Positions 55,170 through 64,000 of a stretch of 64,000 nucleotides of DNA are shown one piece after another. Positions within the stretch are counted from its first letter, which is position 1, and each line of letters starts with the position of its first letter. The translations under genes were made by a program, and so were the position numbers. The notes below the pieces were generated by a model. It had not been told where the DNA came from. It saw nothing but the letters and a program-made list of their open reading frames with translations, and ran no database searches. Source of the DNA: Lepturacanthus savala (taxonomy: Eukaryota > Chordata > Actinopteri > Scombriformes > Trichiuridae); NCBI GenBank assembly GCA_030544235.1, contig CM060466.1, positions 21,613,075 through 21,677,074 on the forward strand. Reading direction: 5' to 3'.

Positions 55170-58100
55170 ATGGCAGACGAAAAACCCAAGGTGAGGAGCG
55201 GATTTTATATGTGGTTTTCTCTCACAATGTGCATCCAAACTGTGTACAGTAATTAGAGAGAAGCACACGCGACGTATAATATAATTTAATATAATTATAG
55301 AGAAGCTAAGCAGCGCAGATCAGAGCTGCCGCTTTAGCGGGTAAAGTTAGCATAATATGCTAACGCTGCTAACGTAGTCGAGACCCGGGCGGAATGAAAG
55401 AAATAACATTAAGGCCTTTAGGAAAAAAAAACACTTAGATCAACACGACTTGAATGTTCCAAATGTTACCAACGACGTACTGGTATATTGCGCTAAAAGT
55501 GCGCAGATTGGCGCGAACTGAAGCATAGGGAGCCCGCAGCGCTGAGAGCTAACCCTGCAGGCCGACATTAATTGTTTGAGCAGAAACCCAGTTACTTCAC
55601 TGTTAAAGGTTAAACGTGAAATAACATTAGTTTAATCAATCGGGAATATTACAAGGTCATCGAGAGCCACGGGAGAAGTGCGTTTGTTAATGGGTGCATG
55701 GGAAGATGTATTGTTCCCCCGACCGTGTGGATGTTATTGTAGGTGGTAGGCCATTGTCGCGTTAGTTAGCTCGATGCTAATGCTAACAGTGAAGTTGTAA
55801 TGTTGCTCCCTCTCTGTGCTCAATAACGGGACCGAACCTCCGGCGCGTGCTCACCGGGAGCCGTCCGCCAGATGAAACGGGTTAAAAACGGAATTATATA
55901 AAATCCCGAGTGGTCTAAATTTGTTTCAGGTCAGTGAGGTACATAATGTACATTTTCCTAAATTTTTGGTGGACCTCACTTGGTGCGGTTTTGTAGTTGG
56001 GTGCTCACGCTTTTGACGTGCTAGTCTGCTACTCTGTCAAGTTTCTTATATTTTTTCCATCATAACTTGCTTTTAAAACTAACCTATTGCAAACTTTTGA
56101 TTGTCTTTCTTTCAGGAGGGAGTGAAGACTGAGAACAATGAGCACATCAACCTGAAGGTGGCAGGGCAGGACGGCTCGGTGGTGCAGTTCAAGATTAAAA
56201 GGCACACTCCGCTCAGCAAATTAATGAAGGCTTATTGTGAACGGCAGGTGAGGCTGTTACACCGTGTACCGCCGCGTTTCCACTACGTGGTACCAGCTCC
56301 TCTAGACTACTCCTTTACCTCGTTTTTCCATTACGGAGTACCCCCGCAATGTAGGGCGGGGTTAACAGAGAAGACCGACGCTGATTGGTTGAATCCGAAC
56401 AGCACAGCTGCCTTCTGTCTGAGCAGCTTCATTCATAAACAAGACATTGCTCTCTATAGATTTAAGTCCAATTTAATGCAAGTAGAGGGCATTTCTCTTC
56501 TTTGATAACTTTTGAAATAATTGCTGTTTTATTAAAGATGAGAGCAAATGGCAGCAGTGAGAAAGAAAAGCAGGACAGACCGTGGTGTGTGTGGTGCACA
56601 ACCATAAGGTGATACATGATACAAGAAAAAGGTACAGCGGGTGTTGAGAGAAAAGTTGTATTTGAATTTTCTGTAGAAGAGTGTGATGGAGTGAGACACA
56701 GCTAAACTCTTTTCAAGGTGCAATGAATGAGAGAAATGGCAGACCAGTCAGTAGTCCGCTACGCTTCTGGTATCTGCTGTAGTTTTTTTTTTTTTTTTTT
56801 TTTTTGATGAAGCAGATACTGATAAAGTACCAGAAAAAGTATGATACCTAATGAAAAGCGAATAAATGTATGTTGACTTGAGCAGGTACCATGAAATGGA
56901 AACACAACTTTGCAATTGTAATACTGTGTGTGTGTGAGATCTCAACAGGTCACTCTTCTGTATTCATGTTTCAATTGATCACATTGTCCTGATATAGTAT
57001 TAGGATAAATAATTTAAACATTTGTTTCACAGGGGCTGTCAATGAGGCAAATACGATTTCGATTTGACGGTCAGCCCATCAATGAAACGGATACACCCTC
57101 GCAGGTAAGAATGGCTGTACCTTCAGGTTCATTCTACACATAATATGCAGAATTGCTTATTACCAACCTAAGACATTGGTCACACAAAAAGTCTGAATAA
57201 AAAATATCTTAGACATTGTGCATGACTTGTCTTTGACACCTTTTTGCTCCTTTGAAAGCTATACATACATAGCAGGTCACATATCAACATTGAGTTGAGA
57301 ATTCTACACTAACTAGACACCCTCCTCACGTGCCAGTGCTTGCAGCCTTCCATGTCATCTTTAATGTTAAAGGTGGTTTCCTTCTGGTTTTAAGAAGGGA
57401 AGTGATAGCTGTTTGTCATGCGTAAACAGAACTCTCAAGAAGTACTTGTGGTGGAGATTCCCTTTAACTTCAGATTTGAGAATGAGTTGCGGTCAAAAGT
57501 TCACTTTTCCATTCATGTAAGGGAAGGCATGTCCCAGCTAAGCATGCGTTCTGTTTAGTGCGTGTACTGTGCACAATGTTTCAGTGCTTATATTGCACTC
57601 TCACACAGCACTGAGCTGCTCTGAATAGATCATAGTCCTCAGACTAAGACGAGTAAATTAAAGACTTAAGACATTCACCTTTGTGATTAGAGTCTGACGT
57701 TACTGAGTTCTGATAAGCTACTGCTTCTAAACAATTCAAGCGCTATCTTACTCTCGACTTCCTTCTGGTACTTGACATTACGTCAGTCTTTTGCCTGAAC
57801 TACCCCCCTAGTCACATTTTGACAGATCTAATAAAATTAAATTTTATTACATTTCAAAACAACGTCTAGACAAAGTGCTGAAATGCACAAAATGAAAACA
57901 CTTTATTTTACAACGGTTACACCGACCTTTGGATTGATTAAATTACCATGCCTGCCTTGCAGAACTGGTTTATTACTGCTCGAGTATGAAAATGTAGTTA
58001 AGCACATACACAAATATGTTGCAATAGGACAAATGATGGGAAAAAATAGTACCTGCCGTTAATGCCTTAGAACAGCATTGTTATGGTGGTGTTTTTGGTT

Positions 58101-58348
58101 ATGTCTTATGAAATGGTGATAAATTAGTCAATACATGGAACTGCTGGTGGGGGTGAAGATTCAGGCAATGCATCTATCCCCATTTAAATGAGCATAGTAG
58201 AGGGTTTGGATTCTATTCATGCATCATATCTTTCACACAAGCTATGAAGCACTCAACTGACATTTTGAATTTTTTCTTACAGCTAGAAATGGAGGATGAA
58301 GATACAATTGATGTGTTCCAACAGCAGACCGGAGGTTCTTCTCTTTAA
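55170..58348 (+). CDS. sumo2: Small ubiquitin-like modifier SUMO2, complete
   Basis: Four coding exons 55170-55190, 56116-56247, 57033-57104, 58283-58348 join to 96 codons. All junctions are phase 0, the same four-exon layout I recall for vertebrate SUMO2. The protein starts MADEKPKEGVKTENN and runs through the ubiquitin fold to QQQTGG at 88-93. Lys11 sits in a VKTE consensus, the site used for poly-SUMO chains. Processing by SENP proteases would remove the last three residues SSL to expose GG92-93 for conjugation through E1 (SAE1/2) and UBC9. The MADEKPK start separates it from SUMO3 (MSEEKPK) as I recall. It is one of the likely duplicated fish sumo2 genes. Confidence 0.94.
55191..56115 (+). 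other. sumo2 intron 1
   Basis: CpG-rich in its first 700 bases, as is common next to a housekeeping promoter. Contains no recognised repeat. Confidence 0.5.
56276..56903. mobile_element. hAT-like non-autonomous element in sumo2 intron 2
   Basis: Ends GTTTCCACTACGTGGTACCA and, inverted, GTTTCCATTTCATGGTACCT form imperfect inverted repeats; both continue into a GCTC. It lies 28 bases after the exon 2 donor. It contains a T-run near 56780-56805 and no transposase. The target duplication is not clear. Confidence 0.6.
57105..58282 (+). other. sumo2 intron 3
   Basis: AT-rich, no exon or clear repeat recognised. Confidence 0.45.
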
Positions 58349-59799
58349 AGACTGTTTCCTACGAACATCCCTACCTCCCCTTTATTTCCCTCAAACATCC
58401 TTATTATGCCCAGTCTTCAAATGCTCATGACCAGTGTTGATACCAGCCAGTGGAATACTTTTACAAAAATGCTCAAATGCAGCAGCACAGTTGGTTTAGT
58501 TGGATTTTATCACAGTCATTTGTATGTTAACATGTCATAACTGCGCAGTGTAGACAACCTGTAAGCTGCAATGAGTCTAATGTGCCGAAGAAATTAAATT
58601 CTTGTCATGATTTTTTTTTTTTTTCCATTGGAAGTTGTGGGGAAAATTACTTGGTCTTTGTTTTAGTTTTTATACTTATGTCATTGAGTTTTTGATTCAG
58701 AATGAATTTTGTTGCTCTCAATTAAGCCTGCGTTTGAAATTCACTGACATCTGTTGTTGTTATGAAAATGTATTATTGGAATAAATTGAGTCTTTTTTTA
58801 CATATGTCCCCAAGTTTGTTCTGTGGATACTGTAGGAGGCTAAACCAGCAGATATTAAAACAGCAATTCAATTTATTAGCTAGCAGCAATAATGGTACCA
58901 TATTTATTCAGAAACACACCCGTTTATAAAAGTTTCAGTTAGTTATCAGGAACTTCATCATTTTATCTAGCTAAGAAAACTAATAACTGCTTTAATTACT
59001 AATTATGTCTATATGCTCTAGAACTGATTAGTACATGTCTTATTTTTACAAAGGTTACACACTGATCAAGTGGGTGACTAAGTTGTTTTTAACGGTGCCA
59101 TGTCAGTATGTACGCATTTCCCAATACAGGCAAATCACATCCAGATGTGAGTATATCCATCACCCTGTTTAGGATACATACGGTTTTAATCTATTGCAGT
59201 GATTTGGAAAACTAAGCAGCATTTTTAACTGTTGACTATAATTTCATTAACTACAGTGGCCAAACTGACAAGTAGTGTATTTTGGATACTGATGCTTGAC
59301 TTGTAAAGGAAGTTGCTTGATATTTTTGTCCTCAACTTTTTCACAAGCAGTATCAGTTGTAAACCACGTATAGGCCTACTTGAATACTTTGAACTAAATT
59401 AAATACCCAAAACAACTGCATTTCTAGGTTAATTTATATATACAGTATGTCCATGCCATGTAAATAGTTATCGAATCAGAAGCTTGATTAATTTGCCAGC
59501 ATCCAATCATACAAGGAGCTGTTCACTTGTGGGTGGTTCTTATGCTGTAGAAACGCCCTACGCATAATGGTTTTGTCGCACCTATGTCGAAATAATTAGA
59601 AATAAGCAGTAAAATACCGGAAATAGTGTTTTACTTTCAAAATAAACCACCAATGTGCCACATTTGTCGAGCTACACGGTCGTAAACAGCAATTCTGTAA
59701 CCATGAATAATGTACCTATTAAATAAATCATTTTGATATTATATAATATGACTCTGGTATTATCTTCAAAAGGTCGAAACCTTTATTTGCCAGTTGAGT
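58349..59799. other. sumo2 3' UTR and spacer to jpt1
   Basis: 3' UTR to about 58800, then 1 kb of AT-rich sequence in which I recognise nothing. Confidence 0.45.
58780..58785 (+). promoter_or_regulatory. Candidate polyadenylation signal of sumo2
   Basis: AATAAA about 430 bases after the sumo2 stop, followed by a T-rich run. The intervening sequence fits a 3' UTR. Confidence 0.55.
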
Positions 59800-60030
59800 A
59801 CATTTTATTTTGAATATTTGACCGGAAGTGCTCGCTCTCTCTCCTGGTCAAATGGAAGCTGGTCCACTCAGACCGGAGGAGGCAGGTTGATTCTCGGGAA
59901 CCAGCGGCTAAGGACAGACAATGATGAGGCGGTGAAGTACTGGTCATTGCAGTGTAATTCGCGTTCATCCTGTCACATTTATACAATCCGTTCGACACTC
60001 TAGTGCAAAAAAATAAAAAAAGAAAAGAAA
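59800..60030 (+). promoter_or_regulatory. Probable jpt1 promoter and 5' UTR
   Basis: Sequence becomes richer in GC and CpG from about 59820 through the first jpt1 exon and into intron 1, against an AT-rich background. The transcription start cannot be placed. Confidence 0.35.
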
Positions 60031-61704
60031 ATGACGACGACCACGACATATCAAGGGATGGAGCCAGGCTCTAAAAGCAGTTCCAGGTAAAAGGCGTTGT
60101 TCAGACCGTTACCGTTAGCCGCCGTGGACCCAACACGTCCAACATCCTCTACCGTTAACGTCAACGTTTAACCCGCGAAACTGAAAACACTCACGTTATT
60201 GTTCGGTTCCGCTGCCCGTTATTGATATTTAGCCACTTTGAAATGGGTTTGATACGAGGCACGCGAGGACCACGCGAGAGTGCAGCTCGGTACCACACCT
60301 TTGTTCGTTATGATGGACCATTCCCGTTTTTCCCCCCCTAAAACGTTCAGCTAAGCTAGCGAGACAGTACACATGTATCGTCTCTTTGTAGAGAAGCTGC
60401 TTAGCTAGCAGGTGCAGAGTGTTAACCGCGAAGGCCTTTACACTGGTTTGCGTTCATCCTTCAGGTCCCCTATTAATGTTTGAGTGTGTGTTTATTGTCT
60501 GGGAACGAAAGACAGACATCACATCTGTCATTGCGGTTGGGTGGGTCCCCCGTGGATCCGGATTAAGCTGTGAGGTACAAACAAGACGTGTTGTAGTCTG
60601 CCCTGCATGTGGCCTCAGAGTGATGCAAGGGCCATGTTACAGCTGGCCACACCTGACCGTAAAACGAGTCCTTTTTTCATCACAGATTCAGTGAAAGGTG
60701 CAGTCCACTGCGATTCCACCGTTACTACAACTGTAATAATGCATATTTAACACTCACTATCTGTTGAAGGACGATTGAGTCTCCAGTAAGTTGTAGATAT
60801 GGTCACATTTGTGACAGGTAATGCAGACTACAAAAATGCATTTGACCACTGTGAAATGACTTGCTGGTGCTTCCTACAGTGGTGCATGTAGTTGTAAATG
60901 CCTCATGATTATCATTTTGGAGGCTGTAATGTATATCTAATATACTGAGAGAAAAGTCCCTTGTGTTTCTTCCACCCTGGTCGACACAAACAGATTTTGC
61001 AAAATACATATTTTTATGAGTAGAAAAAGATTTATCTTTTTTTTTTTGCAATCCTTATAACGATTACAAGCAGCGCCCAAACCGTTTTGGCCTCCATCAT
61101 TAAAATTGACTCAATAATGTGTTCCAGGTCCAACGGTTGTATTCAATCCTTTTCCAAATTCTGTACACAGATGTGGTAATAATGATGTTCAGAAATTATG
61201 TTAAATTGCACATATATATTTATACATATGGAGAGGACCTCTAAACCCCTGCACCAAATATATGTACCTACTTCTTCCTCTAACCTTTGGAAAACACAAG
61301 TAAATTTTCTCCAAAGGGGCAGCACAGTTTAACCTTTATTGAAACCTGTGTGAATGAATATTAACTCATTCTGTACATCCCTAGTTTGAACCACAACATT
61401 TAGGTCATTCATTAAAAAGAAACAATTTTAGACTAAAGGAGACACTCCAGGAAAATATCAGCTAGTATGTTCTGGCTTTCAGTAACTATGTCGATCATCT
61501 CTCTCTCTCTCTCTCTCTCTCTGATTTATCTATCTCTCCCTCCTTCCCCCTCTCTCTCCAGGGTGTTGCGCCCTCCTGGTGGTGGCTCCAACATTACACT
61601 CGGTGCAGATGAGGACAAGCCTCCTGTTCGGAAAAACAAGATGGCCTCCAGTGTATTTGCTGAGCCAGAGGACCCCTATGCCAACCGAAGGAACAACCCA
61701 CCAG
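60031..61704 (+). CDS. jpt1: Jupiter microtubule-associated homolog 1 (HN1), first two exons
   Basis: Exons 60031-60086 and 61562-61704 join in frame (phase 2) to 66 codons: MTTTTTYQGMEPGSK, then the hallmark RVLRPPGGGSN, then PPVRKNKMASSVF and NRRNNPPG. This is the N-terminal JPT1/HN1 pattern; the NKMAS and NPPGGK units recur in the JPT family. The last exon ends in NPPG with phase 1, so the frame must continue with a GK-type exon; none is found up to 64000 and the gene leaves the window. JPT1 is a small disordered protein linked to microtubules and beta-catenin signalling. Start choice is firm because the MTTTTT run is conserved. Confidence 0.9.
60087..61561 (+). other. jpt1 intron 1
   Basis: CpG-rich near its start, AT-rich later, and ending in a long (TC)n tract from about 61500 that serves as the polypyrimidine tract of the acceptor at 61560-61561. 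Confidence 0.55.
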
Positions 61705-64000
61705 GTACAATCTATCTTATCTCCAAACCTTTGTGGATTGAGCATAATGAATGGATAGTAAAAACAAAACCACAACACATAATACCTCTTAAAAGGCAAA
61801 TTCTTAGAGGTGATGAATCACAAGCTCTTTCTTCTGAAACAAACTAGTCATCGGCCTCCCCAGGCTACTCAGAAACCTCAGAGAGCTGAATGATAGGAAT
61901 AATATTTGTAGTCTCCAACAGTGATGAATTGATTTCTCTTTCATGCAGACATTACATATTCAATCACACTAATCATGATTCTCTTAAAGGCTACAGAGAT
62001 TTAAATTATCCATGGTGGTTTGAGCTACCTAAGATCACAGGATTAATTATTGAATCTAAAATTATATTTCTAAGTGGAATATTAAGTTTGTCTGTAAGAG
62101 GTCCGTCCTAACCCAGTAATAGATTTAGTATGGCTGCTTATTCTTTCCCAGCGCTAAGCATTTCAACAAAGTCTTCGTCTTCGTCTTCTCCCTATTATCC
62201 ATCCGTTCTCGGGTCCCGGGGCAGCAGCTTCACAGGGAAGCCCAGACTTCCTTCTCCCCAGCTACTTCCCAAGCTTCTCACCCTATCTCTAAGGGAGAGC
62301 CCAGCCATCCTATGAAGGAAACCCATTTCTGCCGCTTGTATTCACGACCTCGTTCTTTCAGTCACTACCCAAAGCTCATGACCATAGGTGAAGGTAGGAA
62401 TGTAGATTGACTGGTAAATCAAGAGCTTCGCTTTTCGGCTCAGCTCTTTCTTCACCACGACGGACCGACGCAGGGCCCGCATGACTGCAGACGCTGCACC
62501 GATCTGTCGGTCAATCTCCCGTTCCATCTTCCTCTCACTCTTGAACAAGACCCCAAGATACTTGAACTCCTCCACTTGAGGCAGGATCTCATCCCCGACC
62601 CGGAGTCGACACTCCACCCTTTTCAGCCGCTTCGCACTCGGCTGCGAACCGCTCCAGCGAGAGCTGAAGTTCACGGTCCGATGAAGCCAACATGACCAGA
62701 TTGTCTGCAAATAGCAGTGACCCAATCCTGACGCCACCAAACCGCAGCCCCTCGACGCCCTGGCTGCACCTAGAAATTACGTCCATAAAAGTTATGAACA
62801 GAATCTATGACAAAGGGCAGCCATGACGGAGTCCAACCAACCCCCACTGGAAACAAGTCCGGCTTTTCATTTCAACAAAGTTCTTAATAAAACAGCAAAA
62901 TGTCACTGTAAGAGGAAATAAAATGGATGCTAGCTGTGCATTTTTGATCTCATACAGGGGCTCCCAGTTTTCCAGAACAATTAAAAAAAAAGAAAAAACC
63001 TACACCACACAGACACTAAAAGACTAACAAACACACCCACGCCCTCCTCGCTGCATTTAATAGTATCCCCTGCAGTCGTGGCATTCTGGCATATAGGACA
63101 AGAAGTTTTGTTTATTGAGGGAAAGTAATATTCCAAGAATCTTTCAGTGTACCATATAATGTTAGCTCATTTCTTTTTTTCTTATTTATTTTTTCAGCCT
63201 GCTCAAGTCTGGTTTCAGGTCATGTGTAATAACGGGGAAAATGTTCTTTGAGTGTACTGCTCATGACAGTGGAATGAAAATAACACATATCAAACTAATA
63301 GGAAACAGTTGTTAAACATTTTGTGCTGTGTCATTTAGGCTGATGTTGAAAGCTCACTGATTTGGTGTAAAACCAGTCGAGACCCAACCAAGGTACAGAA
63401 CTTTATAAAACACAGTGGACTGGCAGTGCTTATCTGAACATCTACACATATTTGATGGAGTCAACAGGTGGTAATAGGCTAAGTGCTGTCTGACTTTCAA
63501 TAGGCTAAGTGTTTTACAATGGACTACACAACAGCTTTTCATCATCTTCCTGTTTCTCTGTTAAGGCCGCAGCCTAGCGTCTGTCTGCCACTTGATGACG
63601 ACGGTGGCCTGGTCTTTCATGTTCCCTTTTTTATTACAATTCTTTCTTCCTCCTTTCACTTCTGTCATTTAGTGATAGGAACTAATCTTTAGTCCTGACA
63701 GTACTTTGAACCTTGATTTAATGTCCCCAAACCTCTTGTTCCTCTCTTTACGTCCCCCTCTTTACTTCTCAGTCATTAAGTGCCAGTCTTCCTTCAACAA
63801 GCTGTTTCCTTGTCCTCACTCTCTGCTTTCTCACTATCTCGACTGTACTGTGACTGAAGTCCACTGTCACACATATTCTTTATGCATGTTTATGTAGACA
63901 GTACCAGGTTTTCACCACAGCACTTGTAGAAGGTCAAACACAAGAAAGCCCAAGAAAATGCACTGGTAACACTGGATATTTGGTTTTGTCCATATCCATG
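61705..64000 (+). other. jpt1 intron 2 (partial)
   Basis: Contains the LINE fragment at 62195-62880. The next jpt1 exon, expected to open with a GK-type continuation of NPPG, is not found before the window ends. Confidence 0.5.
62195..62880 (-). pseudogene. Non-LTR retrotransposon reverse-transcriptase fragment
   Basis: On the minus strand: SQGVEGLRFGGVRIGSLLFAD, then LASSDRELQLSLERFAAEC, then after a frame change VEEFKYLGVLFKSERKMERE, IGAASAVMRALRRSVV and IPTFTYGHELWV, ending in a separate piece WASLL-KLLP. This is a widespread fish LINE. The catalytic box reads FADN instead of FADD. A deletion of about 50 bp joins VECRLRV's upstream side directly to the AAECEAA region, and a second deletion lies near 62300. 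Dead copy; clade (RTE/Rex or L2) not certain. Confidence 0.8.

Noticed and set aside
62342..62786. Two minus-strand host genes inside jpt1
   Set aside because: Both are frames of one broken LINE reverse transcriptase.
61890..63120. A further jpt1 exon
   Set aside because: A GGAAAG after an AG near 63119 fits the phase but its reading shows none of the JPT motifs.

Overview
The window is vertebrate nuclear DNA, almost certainly from a ray-finned (teleost) fish. The genes have small exons with GT-AG junctions and conserved phases, and the introns and spacers carry several fish-typical Tc1-like, hAT-like and LINE remnants, long (TG)n tracts and G homopolymers. There are no operons, CRISPR arrays or prokaryotic signals. 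Exon boundaries below were placed by reading frame, splice consensus and remembered protein families; no alignment was run.

Layout. (1) 1-20032, plus strand: the 3' part of usp43, a ubiquitin-specific protease gene. Nine exons are visible (925-20032), all in phase with each other; the catalytic-Cys exons lie upstream of the window. (2) 20033-29897: a gene-free spacer with a 142-bp (TG)n tract and a Tc1-type element with about 140-bp inverted repeats. (3) 29898-31587, minus strand: mchr1-type melanin-concentrating hormone receptor, two exons, 357 codons. (4) 31588-40390: a gene-free spacer rich in mobile elements, including a Tc1-like element whose left end is split by a 674-bp hAT-like insertion, an L1-like fragment and a LINE 3' tail. 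(5) 40391-51909, plus strand: complete gga3, 17 coding exons, 777 codons. (6) 55170-58348, plus strand: complete sumo2, four coding exons, 96 codons. (7) 60031-61704 and beyond, plus strand: the first two coding exons of jpt1 (hn1). (8) 61705-64000: jpt1 intron with a broken LINE reverse-transcriptase fragment.

The block gga3-sumo2-jpt1 matches the human 17q25 neighbourhood JPT1-SUMO2-NUP85-GGA3, except that no nup85 exon is seen between gga3 and sumo2. The genes act in separate processes (deubiquitination, peptide-hormone signalling, clathrin sorting at the trans-Golgi, SUMO conjugation, a microtubule-associated protein) and are neighbours by descent, not by pathway.

I did not find a convincing undescribed system. 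The items most worth a second look are an NSxxY replacement of the NPxxY motif in the receptor, a perfect 20-bp hairpin in a gga3 intron, a reading frame that runs from sumo2 exon 2 into a transposon-like intron, a 12-nt tandem acceptor in usp43, and the nested transposon at 31951-33377.
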